Positions 45,822-57,182 of a stretch of DNA of 64,000 bases are shown here, in pieces. The notes beneath the pieces were generated by a model, which did not search any database, was not told where the DNA came from, and saw nothing but the letters and a program-made list of their open reading frames with translations. The stretch is from Sipunculus nudus. Lineage: Eukaryota; Annelida; Sipuncula; Golfingiida; Sipunculidae. The stretch spans positions 38,219,027 to 38,283,026 of the forward strand of contig CM049308.1 in assembly GCA_026874595.1 (NCBI GenBank). The letters are read 5' to 3'. Every line of letters begins with the position of its first letter. Position 1 is the stretch's first letter. The position numbers and the translations under genes were made by a program.

Positions 45822-47510
45822 TCATGCTTTAACATTTGCATCTGTAACTTGAACTTTCTTCAGGGCAGCGCGGACCTTATTCCAAAATTTTGGATCAGTC
45901 CATTTTAAATAAGTAATGGACTGGCAAAACCCCCTCATCTCTGGTGGCATCTCCTCAACTCGGAGATCGTCCAGAAGGATGACTTGAAGCGTGCATCCTG
46001 GAAGTTGGTCAGTTATCATTCGACTGTACGCCATCGTGAACTCCTGTACGCACCATGCGCTGCTGATGTAATTACGAGACAGAAGGATAAAACAAGCAAC
46101 ACTTTCCTCAATGGCGCTCGAAATGTTGGAAATTATGTACTCTCCGGGCAAGAAATCTCTGCCGTGAAGACATACCCGCACAGGAGGGTCGCAGGCGGTT
46201 TCTAAATAATCTAATAATTCGACTTCGGCAAACTCATCGTCTAAGGAACTGTAGCTAATGAAAACATCATACTTGTAGTCCCTTTGAAGAGGAATATTAT
46301 TCACCTTACGAAATTTAATATAAAAATAATGTCGTTTGCGCACCAATATCAATATCACTACCGCGATAAGAATTCCAAATGCTAGTAATGTGACTGATAC
46401 CGTTACATCTCTTTCTATACTTCTCTCCTTCACACACTTCGGGTCCGCTCCGCTCCAACTTCCTCTGGCACTGCAGTTTCGTAGCGCTTCAGTCGTCAGG
46501 CTGTAACCTTTTAAGCAAGTATAGCGTGCGACTCTTCCTCGTGCATTGGTGCTGATATTCACGAATCCATTTTGAGGATTTGTTAGATTATCACATCTTA
46601 CTGGTTCATAGTAACAAGGCGTCCCGTTTCCGTAAGAAGCAAACGTGTCACAGTATACCTTTAAATTTCTGCTTGCGGAAAAGGCAGCTTTTACAGGACA
46701 TGCGTTGATGACTTCTTCACATTGTTCCCGACAAGGAAATATTCGCCGGCCATCTTGGCATTCTGGGAATCCCGTTCGACAGATAGTAGCAGACGCTTGC
46801 TGATGGCAAAGGTTAACAGCCTCAAACATGACGTTAGAATATTCACCTAATAAACGCATTGCTTCCCTTTGTGATGTGTAACCCATTTGCCCAGGAAATA
46901 TAACTTTTGAATACCCTGTTTTTGCGCACACTTCATTCACAGCAGGAATCATGTCTTGGCACAAGCTCGCATTCCCGGCAATATCTTCAAAATCTATAGA
47001 ATAATTTAAATGAATACCAACGCGACTGTTGCAAGAAGAAAAAGTAAACCCAAAAGTCCTTGGGACCCCTAACCCAAACATCGCTTCTTTCCCACACGTC
47101 ACCTCATTCTGGTTGCTTCTATAGCAACCTGATTTTTCGTCATCTGGTTTCAAAACAATAGTCCACTTGTCATAGCCACTTGTGTCTGAGCGGTCCTCGC
47201 ATTTAGCCTCGGGGTTTATATAAAACCTTCGATGGGTGTAGATCTCCAGGACTGGGCAGCAAGACTGGGACGTCAACACACATTCCGAGCAGTAACGGTA
47301 TTCAAAGCTAATGTTGTACGTTATTCGTATTGCCGTCATGGCGCGGGTCTGCAGGTCCTCGCCGGGAGGTAGAAATTGTAACGGGGTGTCCACTCGTCCC
47401 TCGGTTCTCTCTGTTATTATCCTGGGTTCTCTCTGTCGGATACCAGATGTGTATTTTAATATTAATGCAATAACAGCAAGCAACTGAACTGTGCAAATGC
47501 GCCTTCCCAT
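45822..47510 (-). CDS. Type I membrane receptor: Frizzled CRD + sushi/CCP + TM + TIR (intronless)
   Basis: One uninterrupted 562-codon frame. Residues 1-23 are a signal peptide (QLLAVIALILKY core). Residues 24-183 are an N-terminal region with paired cysteines (CSEC, SCCP). Residues 184-299 form a Frizzled-type cysteine-rich domain (CQDM...CAKTGY..., FPEC, CREQCEEV...C). Residues 306-359 are one sushi/CCP module (CDNLTNPQNGFV, YTCLKGYSL, W, C). Residues 369-390 are a transmembrane helix followed by RKRH. Residues 413-550 are a TIR domain with box 1 YDVFISYS, BB loop GRDFLPGEYI, WCVQEF and box 3 FWNKV, closest in style to Toll-like receptors. The start has A at -3 and G at +4. No leucine-rich repeats are present, so it is not a TLR. 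TIR adaptors of the MyD88 kind are the expected partners; its ligand is unknown. The WCxxE glutamate lies where NADase TIRs have their catalytic Glu, but TLRs also keep it. Confidence 0.95.
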   Translation of the reverse strand: MGRRICTVQLLAVIALILKYTSGIRQREPRIITERTEGRVDTPLQFLPPGEDLQTRAMTAIRITYNISFEYRYCSECVLTSQSCCPVLEIYTHRRFYINPEAKCEDRSDTSGYDKWTIVLKPDDEKSGCYRSNQNEVTCGKEAMFGLGVPRTFGFTFSSCNSRVGIHLNYSIDFEDIAGNASLCQDMIPAVNEVCAKTGYSKVIFPGQMGYTSQREAMRLLGEYSNVMFEAVNLCHQQASATICRTGFPECQDGRRIFPCREQCEEVINACPVKAAFSASRNLKVYCDTFASYGNGTPCYYEPVRCDNLTNPQNGFVNISTNARGRVARYTCLKGYSLTTEALRNCSARGSWSGADPKCVKERSIERDVTVSVTLLAFGILIAVVILILVRKRHYFYIKFRKVNNIPLQRDYKYDVFISYSSLDDEFAEVELLDYLETACDPPVRVCLHGRDFLPGEYIISNISSAIEESVACFILLSRNYISSAWCVQEFTMAYSRMITDQLPGCTLQVILLDDLRVEEMPPEMRGFCQSITYLKWTDPKFWNKVRAALKKVQVTDANVKA

Positions 47511-49198
47511 ACTTTATGTACGATAAGGCTGATAAACTTGTGTAAATGACTCCACTGACCAGCATGCAGCCACAATTCTTCACTCTCGGAATTCTGAAAA
47601 AGAGTGCATGGATGAAGACACACATGGATGGAGAAATGCGAAATTATACCAAATACCATTTCAAATGTTCATGTACCCTTGAGAAACTCGTTAATTAAGG
47701 ATAAAGGTATGTGTTTGTGAATGCACGTGAGTGAGTGCCACTTTTTTATTCAAATAATCAGTTTAAATCGTAGGAATGCTTATTAATCACCACTAACGGA
47801 TACACTAACACTGAATAATTATCACCAAAATCCAATTGGCCTCAACGAGCCAAAGAATATAGACATGCGACAAAAACACGTAATCAAACATCAAAAAACA
47901 AAGTTATATAAGCAAGAAACTCCACTGACTAATCGGCATGCATGGTGCATGTGCACAGGCCTAATGGCGTTTCCTTGCACTGCCTAGGGGTCCTGCATGG
48001 GTACAATTTTCTTAATTATCGAAATAGTCCAATCATTATACGGAATGACCCACCACAAATCGCAAGAGAAACTATTTTGTCACCATTTGTTTTAGTAATG
48101 CGTCTGGATGCAAATATTAAATAATCCACCATGATATTTTGAATGGAAAATGCATAATTTGCATAAATCCAATATGGCCGCCACACTTTCTGACTACGTT
48201 TTGCTTTCTTTTAACAGGGCACAAAACATGATAGCTGAACCTAGGAACTTTAACTTAAACTCTGATTGGTCCTGGTCAATTTCAAAGAAAACAAAAGAAT
48301 TAGGTCACCATGGCCTATATTCTGCGAGCGGAATGGAAAAAAACATGATTTTGAGCACCCCGGGAATCAGACCCTTTCTGGGTGTACCAGAGTACTGAAC
48401 AAATATTGTGTGTTGGTTTACATAATTCAAATAATGTGCCTTATTAACACCTTTATGACTGTTAGCATGCAAAGTGTTAACAGAATTTAACTCGTATTCT
48501 CCGAGTTGTGAAGCGAAAACACATTTGACCACCTCTGAAGTTAGACGCTTTCCAGTATAAAAACATGCAAAATGGCAGAAATCTCAATAAAGTGGCCAGC
48601 TGTCATCACGAAATTTACCGACATACTTATCATGGGACCAAATGCAAAATATACTTTTAGTAGCGCCACCTTTGTTGTTCTAGCCATTCAAAATGATGTT
48701 TCAAGTCACACGATATTACTACTTCAGCTTTTATGTCATGTGTAATTAAGCCCCTGAATAACCTACAGTTATCAGGTCTGAACGTTTGTTTTTTGGGTTC
48801 ATACCGCCGGGCTTCTTGTACATTTGTCATCTTCTTATCATTAAAGAATGAGTTGGCTAATGCTGTGAATTTTGATCAGAAGCATGGTTATTATATGATG
48901 ACTTGTACTATGCATTTTCAAATCAGTAAAAAAGGCAGTGGGATAGCTAGCAACGATCCCAGATTTCTTTTGTGTACATTGTTTCAAGAGCTGTTTGAGT
49001 CATTGTTCTAATATTTTATATGATGTTTGGTCTTTATGGGAGTATCTAATGTATTGTCTGAGCTATTGATATTGCTATGATATTATTTTGAGCTATTGCT
49101 GTGAAATGGTGACTGGTCATATCCCAGACCCATCAAATATCCAATGTGGCCTCCAGGCAGCCATCTTGGAAACCAGTGCATATTGATAAAGTTGGGTG
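47511..49198. other. 5' side of the TIR receptor gene; dispersed repeat fragment
   Basis: About 48175-48330 carries ATGGCCGCCACAC and TTTTAACAGGGCACAAA...CCTAGGAACTT, related to the 37750/40150 repeat units. A 49110-49190 stretch (CCAATGTGGCCTCCAGGCAG and ATCTTGGAAACC) looks like another fragment. No second gene is supported. Confidence 0.4.
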
Positions 49199-49458
49199 CA
49201 AATAAAGCAAAGCTGTTGTCTATACTATATATCTAGAAAGACAAGTTTTCGTAGATGAAAAAAATGGTGTAAACGACCTGTAAAGAATCCTCAATTAAGG
49301 TCTAATCATCGTCAAACAACCTTGGGTTAATTTAGCTTTAGAATTCATATTAATAATAATTTTAGACACAGTGATGTATATATATTTAGAATCCTTAGAA
49401 AATTCTCTATCAGATGAGGTATATTTAAAAAGTGTGACAGTGTCCACTTTGAAAATTT
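49199..49458 (+). repeat. Left long terminal inverted repeat
   Basis: See the enclosing element. Differences from the right arm include a short indel near 49226, a substitution near 49342, one near 49395 and one near 49436. Confidence 0.9.
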
Positions 49459-49910
49459 GGTTGCAAACAGGACCAACTGTCAGATCGGCGAGAGTTAGCA
49501 GCGTGTCAGTTGCTTATTGGTTAACCATGCGGTCGTGGCGTTAGGCAAATGGTTGATTGACGGGCGTGGGGAAGCCGCGGTCAGTGAGCCGGGAAAGAGC
49601 TAATCTTTATTACCGGCACTTACTAATTTGCACTAATTAATACAAACACGTCCCCCTATACGCCTAACCCAGAAGTAAACTGTGGTACTGAAGTAAATCG
49701 TACTCCTACAGTCGCCGAATAATGTCTTTGTCACTGCCCTAAAATATGTTAGTGTCACCCAATAATGGTCCTGGCACCAAGAATATACCCAGAAATATGA
49801 ATTTACCGATTGTTATTTCTGTAATATTGACCCTACTATAAAATATAACATTTTCTCCCAGGGTCCATCATTACATCGCCAAAACAATTACCGAATACAT
49901 CGTTCCTCCT

Positions 49911-49920
49911 TATATAATAT
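49911..49920 (+). promoter_or_regulatory. TATA-like box before the cargo ORF
   Basis: TATATAATAT, 24 bp before the ATG at 49944. In an AT-rich genome this is only suggestive, and the short distance would leave almost no leader. Confidence 0.25.
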
Positions 49921-49943
49921 ACACTATCCTCAAACTGAACGTC

Positions 49944-50367
49944 ATGGGTCGTAGAAAAAAGAGTAGAATGAGCGAAGATAAAATTCGCTATTTGAACGAG
50001 AGACAGTCACATACAGCTGATCACAAGGTTCCTGTGTCCGTAACGAAACTACACCGAAACTTGCGCCGCAAGTCTTCCTGCATTCCGGGATCCAGTGCTC
50101 CCGCATGGCATCTCAGGCCTTCAGCGATATGGATACGCAAAGAGCGTATATACAGCTATTTATCAGTCGACTCCAACGTGCAGGGAAGCCTGCAAAGGTA
50201 GGAGATACCGCAGACGACAAGCTGCCGATGCCTTCAAAAAGGCAGAGGGAACCGTCTACGATTCGGGCGCATTTCACGGAGAAACCCCTCGTGCACCAAG
50301 GCAACTTATTTGTCGTACATGCGGCAAACCAAAACGGGGTCATCCAAGAGGACCTTGCACGCAGTAA
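49944..50367 (+). pseudogene. Small basic, zinc-knuckle-like cargo ORF, apparently frameshifted
   Basis: The ATG at 49944 opens MGRRKKSRMSEDKIRYLNER in one frame, to TAA-type stop at 50201. The most protein-like C-terminal part is in another frame (50044-50364): GYAKSVYTAIYQ, CREACKGRRYRRRQAADAF and finally CRTCGKPKRGHPRGPC, a C-x2-C-x(5)-H-x(3)-C zinc-knuckle-like motif, ending at TAA 50365-50367. The third frame is also open (50105-50389). Either a frameshift has broken one gene or a small intron joins the frames. I recall similar CxxCG-x-P-x-x-GHPRGxC tails in uncharacterised mollusc proteins, but give no function. Confidence 0.35.
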
Positions 50368-51374
50368 TAGTGTTTTCCTATATGAATGAACACGATGTAG
50401 ACGTTTTCATACGTGAATGTAAATACTGAATGTACAATGTAAACTGAAGTGAATGTACATACTGAGTACAGGCTGTGTATAAATCTTTAAAGGTGAATAT
50501 TTATGTATACAAATATATTATATTTATTTATGTATACGCAGTAAATGTTTTACATATATTTGTCTGGTACTGTGTTCATTATTGCAATTGGGTGTGTGCA
50601 TTTTTGTGTGGTATATATGAATGGTGTATATAAATCTAATGAGAGAGAGATATGTGTTGCTGCTAGCTATGTAGTGTTTGAATGAGAGCGCAGAGTAAAC
50701 AGAGTGATCGTTCTTATCAGTCACTTCACACCTGACGCGTGCCCCGGCGCGGTAGCCCATGACCTGATTACCGATGACCTACCCTTGGACCAGTAAGCTC
50801 CGCCTACTACAGTTCTCCAGTTGTCATGATGCCTAACAAAATCCCTTTTTTAACATTGATAAACCATTAAATTTTATTATTTATATATTGAAACCGATTC
50901 TCATCGGAACATTTAGTGAAAAAAATACAACTGTCACTTGCGCTTATATCCCTGTTTTCCACTCAAAACGAAATTTCTCTTCCCAATCAGTTTTTGGCCG
51001 TTTTCTCAAAACAGTATTTCAGGAGACCGTACGGTCTTCAGAGCGATATTTCTCAAAAAACATCAAATATAGAGTCTTCAAATTTTGAATATAGGTAAAT
51101 CAACAAGTATTCTAAAATGCGATTTTTTCTGTTTCCTACATCGTTTTTAGTATAGTAGAAATACGTTATTTAAACAAAATAAGTATTGTAAACATCACAC
51201 ATTTTTTTTAATTTAAATTTCATTATGAAAAAAAGACTTTAAATATATAATCAAAAAAAAACCTGGAGATATTTGTATGTAGTTTCAAATGATACTATTT
51301 CCACACACATACCCTATGCCAATTTTGAGATATATCCAATTTAAACAAAATTATTTTAAATCATTTCAAGTTTT

Positions 51375-51633
51375 AAATTTTCAAAGTGGACACTGTTACA
51401 CTTTTTAAATATACCTCATCTGATAGAGAATTTTCTTAGGATTCTAAATATATATACATCACTGTGTCTAAAATTATTATTAATATGAATTATAAAGCTA
51501 AATTAACCCAAGGTTGTTTGACGATGATTAGACCTTAATTGAGGATTCTTTACAGGTCGTTTACACCATTTTTTTTCATCTACGAAAACTTGTCTTTCTA
51601 GATATAACATAGACAACAGCTTTGCTTTATTTG
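51375..51633 (-). repeat. Right long terminal inverted repeat
   Basis: Reverse complement of 49199-49458 at about 97% identity, implying recent origin or gene conversion between arms. Confidence 0.9.
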
Positions 51634-53064
51634 ATAGGCTAATAGCAAAAATCAGAATATTAGCAAAGTCATTATGCATTTTGCGATTGACCATTAAAAT
51701 GAGATTATGTCCAATGATCAGACATTAATAATTACTAAGATCCACCAAAGTTATTATAGTAACAGACCAGAGAGATCTGCAAGAGTATGACTAAGAATTA
51801 AGTCTTGAATGAGGTGGTTTGAAAATTTATAAGCTCTGTGATCATAGACTCTATTAAGATCGTTATACCGGTGGTGCCATCTTTTCATGTTCCGCCTATT
51901 TATCGGTAATGATTAGACTGACAAATATACATTTAGAATGTTACAGTTTAAGCGCCTTTTAGATCACCAAATCTACATTTTGTCTCAGAACATCAAGTAA
52001 TGTGATAATGCACTTCAACTAGACATTTATATTTCTTTCAATCTACTTAGTCTGAACAAAGCCTGAACAAAATTGTGAATGTGAGGCTATATTGTCACAT
52101 GTCATGCTTTTCATCTGAGTATTCCTCTCTTGGACGATCTGCATATATAAATTGAAAGTCTTTGGGTTGATAAATAGGAGTCAAACCTCACATATATGTC
52201 CCTCATCAGTAAAGGGAAATACCCTCTTGAATGAAGTGTGTGTTACCAGACATTAGAGGAAACACCTTATCGATTTAGGGCTAAAAGGTCGAGTTCACAG
52301 GTTATTGTTAGCTTTGATTTCAGATGATGATCACTTAGGGATGATTTATGTGATTCAATATTCACATTAATGGGTCAATACGAAAGTGATTAATTAGTTA
52401 AAAATGCATATTTGTATTACACCTAACACTAAAAAAATATTAAGTTCACAATTTCCACAATTTCCTTGTCTCTACCATGTTCTATATACCTTGCTAAAAA
52501 CTAGAATGTCAATACTATGACATAAATGTCATTATCTCAATAATCTTTGCTTTTCAAGCATTTTTACAGAACAGATATCCCAAGAATATACAGCATGAGG
52601 TGTACCATGCATCATTTTAGAAGGTTTATGTTTTGCAAGACCTTCCATCTTTTGCGTACCTTTTCTTCCCATCAATGAACCACGAAACAAATTGAAAACA
52701 TTGAAAATATTGAAATGACAGCTTTGAAATCAATACATTGATAAGAGAGAGTAGACAGAGTAGCAATCTGGTATATTTCGAGTAAAATTTATACAAATGA
52801 AATGCTTTACGATTATTCCGGAAAAAAACTGTTTTTTTATATAACATAATATTCCATTTCGCTTGCTATTCTAAACTGAACTCTCCTTTCAATGCAACTA
52901 TTAACTGATAGGCATAATGTTCATGCATGGATTCTTTTTACTTTATAAACCTGTCGTTACCTATAGGTCACCGTGACCAAATTTAGGGTTTCCAAAGAGA
53001 TTTACCCAGGATCTTTCAGGATATTGAGTTAGGAGTTTCGGGGTTCAACAGTAACGATTTTTAA
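51634..53064. other. No gene seen
   Basis: AT-rich unique sequence with short frames only. Confidence 0.5.
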
Positions 53065-53408
53065 GGCCAAAAAAATTAAAAGGTGTGGTTCTCAGGCACC
53101 GCCCGCGTCAATTTTAAATCCCCGCGTCAACATTTTAATTTTGATTTTCAATAGAAACTTGCCGATTAGAGCTCCTCCGCTCGGACATATCTTTCTAGAA
53201 GATGAAATAATACAATTTTATAAAATTTCCTTTGTTATGTAGTGCCTTTACAAATTTAGCAACATAATTCTGTTATTATCATGCTTTTTTTCCCTAATCT
53301 TTTGACATTTTATGGGAACATACCAAAAAAATGTTAAATAAAAAAAAGCCCACCCGCATTAATTTCTGAAAAAAGTGCCTGAGAACCAAACCTATATTTT
53401 TTGCCTAA
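53065..53408. mobile_element. ~344-bp MITE with inverted termini
   Basis: Left end GGCCAAAAAAATTAAAAGGT then GTGGTTCTCAGGCAC (53065-53099). The right end is its inverted version GTGCCTGAGAACCAAACC then TATATTTTTTGCC (53375-53408). The inner 19 bp match with one mismatch and the outer part is looser. The interior is non-coding. Confidence 0.7.
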
Positions 53409-54236
53409 ATGCTAAAGAGTAGTCAATATGGAGTACTTTTAGTGATGACCTTATAAGTATGCAATATTACCTACCTATACAGAATAACAGGACGCACACC
53501 AATGATTTCCGTTTGTGTCAGGCGTACGTACATTTATCAACTGACTATTACGATATATGAACAATAAACATGTATCTTCTATCTCAGTCATAACAGATCC
53601 GGTTCATATTTGGTGATTCTCCGTACCCTTATCAAATCAGCTTTCCATTTAACTGATATGGGTTGATCAATGGGGTACAGTATAACTCCTATTCCAGGCT
53701 GAATTTCATTTTTGTTTCTCACGAAATGTGTTTTCTCTACAGAAGATATCATTGTGATAAGGATCATACATAAATAAACATGCCACAAATATCAAATATA
53801 TATAGTGTGTGTCTGTTTTGTTTATTAGATATATATAAGTTATCTCAGTACTAAGAAACATATTTTAAACTCACACTTTTCATACTTTCGTATTTGACCG
53901 CCTTTAGTCAGGCGAGTGGAGCTAACCTTTGATACAACCATTAAGTAGGTGATTCGCGACAAACGTTACTTTTGCCTTGTATTCATTTATATCCTGCGTC
54001 TAGCAGTGAGCAGGTATATAAAATCTTGGCTGTGAAATACCATGGTTTTCAAACATATTGCTCTATCTTACTATATCAACCTGTTAAGAAGATGAGACTC
54101 AGAAATTTGCAAAGTTCACACACTTACTATTCTCCATTTTTTACATGGTATACGCTATAGCGGAAGAATATATATGCAGACTATACAGGTATTTAAACAA
54201 AAGAGTAAATAATTATATGTGGGACATATGGCTTAC

Positions 54237-54310
<74 letters not shown>

Positions 54311-54998
54311 CATACACACATATAATTAGATTATAAATCCAATTTTCCTTTTAATGGGTTTGCTTCCATAACTATATCAGATTATTTTCATTGAATATTG
54401 GTTTTGAATTACATTTGGCTCTGTATCCTTTAACCGAATTGTTACACATTTAATAATTAACTTTACATCTACACTAAACAAAATAAAGATCAATGTCCCG
54501 TAACCAAAAATGCATTTTAACATAGTCCTAATGCCACTGGTCCAAAATATATTAACCCATTCAACTGTTAACCTGCTACCTGACCTTTCTCCAATCTTGC
54601 CGAGGTACAAGTTTTCTAATTCCGACAGGTGCCTGTCTCCACTTTTTTATATGAACATTAGCTAAATTCAGCTCTGGCCATATAAAACTCTTATTCATGG
54701 GTTTATGAATGACTAGATAACGTTTCCAACATGTACTATAGCAGTCTCAATGGTTAGCCTTACCACATTAACACAAGCTGGATGGGGTAGCCTGCCAGTC
54801 CATAAAAAGACCCTACATGAGCTACTGGCTGCCTGCCAGCCCTTTACGTCGGGTCACCTATATACAATTCAACCTTAAAATGGACGACCTCCCCACTTAA
54901 AGTGGACGTCATGTCTCCGATGCGGCATTAGTACAGAAAAGAAGCAAGGGGAGAATCAATAATTGTATCGACCAAAACAAAGTTTCGCGGATATTATA
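53409..54998. other. No gene seen; one compound microsatellite
   Basis: (CT)n(AT)n at 54241-54310. Otherwise unique AT-rich sequence without supported exons. Confidence 0.5.
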
Positions 54999-55246
54999 CA
55001 AAAGCGGATCCCGGGGGAGGTGGGGGGGGGCAGGGGTTAATTCGAGCCCCCCCCCCCCCCTTTTTTTCAGCGGATCCCCTTTATTAGGCGCTGCAACCTC
55101 TTTTAGGGTTTCAGACTAATTTTTTCGGCCTGAACTCCCCCCCCCCCCCTTTTCGGACCTGATGACCTTTATTTTAAGCTTTGTTATTAGTCTTCCTGGG
55201 TTGACCCCCCCCCCCCCCCCCGTCCTGATTCCTTGATCCACCCCTG
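54999..55246 (-). mobile_element. 248-bp element, CAGGGGTGGATC family, rich in poly-C/poly-G
   Basis: Begins CAAAAGCGGATCCCGGGG and ends TTGATCCACCCCTG, inverted-repeat ends like those of 59771-59931. Flanked by ATTATA on the left and TTATAC on the right, compatible with a short TTATA duplication. Contains three C runs and one G run of 9-16 bp. hAT-like in its CAGnGG-type ends; the superfamily is inferred. Confidence 0.6.
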
Positions 55247-55248
55247 TT

Positions 55249-55685
55249 ATACTGTGATTGGTTTCATATTTTGCGAGGCTGACATTTCTTCATTTGAAAG
55301 TTTTGCGAGGGTTTCATTTTTCGCGATTGCAACAGAATCAATGAAATCGAAGTACGCGTTTATAATAAAATAAAAATAAATCCCACAATACCTCACTCAT
55401 AACCGTTATAGTAATTATATATGACCTGTATCATAGTCGATGTTTTGACAATTATTATTGCGTGTTTGCATGAAAAGGTTCCGACATACCATCCACAGAT
55501 AATTTTGTTGATTAAAAAGTTTTTGGAAGTGTGATAATTTATCCATTTGTGCAGATGCACCATATCCTATTGTGCAACTTCGATAAAAGGGCAACTTATT
55601 CCCGAGGTTTCATATTCGCAATTATAGCCGATTCGCGAATATCGCGAAAATTAAACCCTCGCGAACAATAAGGCAACCATAGTAT
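55249..55685. mobile_element. ~437-bp MITE with GCGAGG inverted termini
   Basis: Left end TATACTGTGATTGGTTTCAT then ATTTTGCGAGG. The right end, reverse complemented, reads ATACTATGGTTGCCTTATTG then TTCGCGAGG. Imperfect but collinear over ~29 bp. TTCGCGA, GCGAATATCGCGAA and similar motifs recur inside. It abuts the 54999-55246 element. Confidence 0.5.
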
Positions 55686-57093
55686 ATGTTTTCGGCCTGG
55701 TTCTTCCGCCTTTTCTGGGAATTTCCGTTTTAATCGCTGGAAGGAATCTTCCTAAATTTGCAACATGACCTTTTGCCTTTGTGTGACGTCCATCCACCCC
55801 ACTATATTGGGTGAAAATCACACATATCTTAGGATCGAATATCGGTCTTAACTTTTGTCAATATTATCATCTTAAGTGCCGTTTTATCGTAAACAAGACT
55901 GGTTGCACAACCTATCAACCTTTTTGCGTAACATAGATCCATACAACTCAAGAGTGGTTCGACATGTCGGCCTAACATTTTGCATGTCAATGGATCGTTG
56001 ATAGCTTTATCTCGTAAAATCGACTGGTGGCGCCACCTACAATCGTTGGTGCGCCTATTTTGAGTGAAGATCACACCTATCTTATAACTATTGTATTCAT
56101 CTTATTGACCCGTATCCAGTGTCCGAACATGACTTCAGGTGCCCCTTGCAGCATGTAAATATATAGGTAGGAGTCACAAGACAAGATCTTTTAAAAAGAT
56201 GCATGGGTTCGCCAAAATCTTTTGCATCTCTGTCAGAAATTCTGAGATATCTTACGTCATGAGACGTTCCACGCCTGACTTAATCACTAAGCTTATGATG
56301 AAAACTAATGATGCGTTCACGGTCGTTCGATACGAGTTCAGCACTCTGTGCTGATGAATCTATGAATCATGCTGCGGTTATTGGCCGGGCGTGGCCCGCT
56401 TGGGGCTTGGTGGCTTGTGGTTTCAGCAGCTATCTCCGGTCACCGGTGCGGTAAAACGCTGGCGGATTCCTGCGCGGCTTGGGTGGCATCATAACGTCTA
56501 TCAGCTTCCAAAAAAATTATCAAAATTCCCGCTAGGGACTGCCCAGGGTCATTCCCTCAGAGAATGAATCATCCCTGGAACTGGTCGAATAGTGTAAACT
56601 ACTTAGTCTAAGACTTAATCACTACTCCTGAGATTCGGCAGAATTATACACGCTTGTCGACTGTCCCTGCTCTATGCAGGTAATTATTGAAAGTGAAGCA
56701 GGGATAAACATGGCTCTTTTGTTCGTTGTACATACCGTTAATCATTCCAAGCTAAAATGCTAGGATCTCCTCTCAAAATAATTTTTAATATAACGTGAAA
56801 CGTAGAGGGCCGGGGCCTCAGAAATTAACCCGGCTGCAGACCAGCTTGGTTGAATGTTGACGTCGATGTTTGATCATGTTTCCAGACCAGGAGCTTAGCA
56901 CGAAAAAATCTTATCAAGATCGGTTCCGGGATTTTATTAAAGGGGGGGGGGGGGGGGCTGATCCATCAGAACGCATTAAAACATGTTCAAAGCAATTTAC
57001 TCAATATATAACTAAAATTTGAATATAATATGTAATGGCTTAGAGGACTTGGTCACCTGAGCTAGACAACATATTAATGTTCATACAACTGTG
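55686..57093. other. No gene seen; old repeats and a GC-rich patch
   Basis: GTGAAAATCACACATATCTTA (55812) recurs as GTGAAGATCACACCTATCTTA (56063), an internal ~250-bp repeat. 56380-56480 is unusually GC-rich for this window (GGCCGGGCGTGGCCCGCTTG) with several small palindromes. Poly-G at 56941-56957. Confidence 0.4.
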
Positions 57094-57121
57094 TGTATAT
57101 ATATATATATATACATGTATA

Positions 57122-57180
<59 letters not shown>
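57094..57180. repeat. (AT)n microsatellite
   Basis: Alternating AT with GT interruptions. Confidence 0.95.

Positions 57181-57182
<2 letters not shown>

Larger units (their letters stand above)
49199..51633. mobile_element. 2.4-kb element with ~259-bp long terminal inverted repeats
   Basis: 49199-49458 and 51375-51633 are inverted copies differing at only about six positions (CAAATAAAGCAAAGCTGTTG at the outer ends, GTGTCCACTTTGAAAATTT at the inner ends). The 1.9-kb core is unique in the window and GC-richer at 49470-49620 and 49940-50370, where it contains a small open reading frame region with a TATA-like box. No target-site duplication is obvious next to the ends. It could be a non-autonomous transposon with long TIRs and captured cargo. 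Confidence 0.85.

Noticed and set aside
56380-56650. GC-rich patch considered as an snRNA or tRNA gene
   Set aside because: I could not match it to U1, U2, U4, U5, U6, U11 or U12 features, and there is no box B (GGTTCGAnTCC) or cloverleaf.
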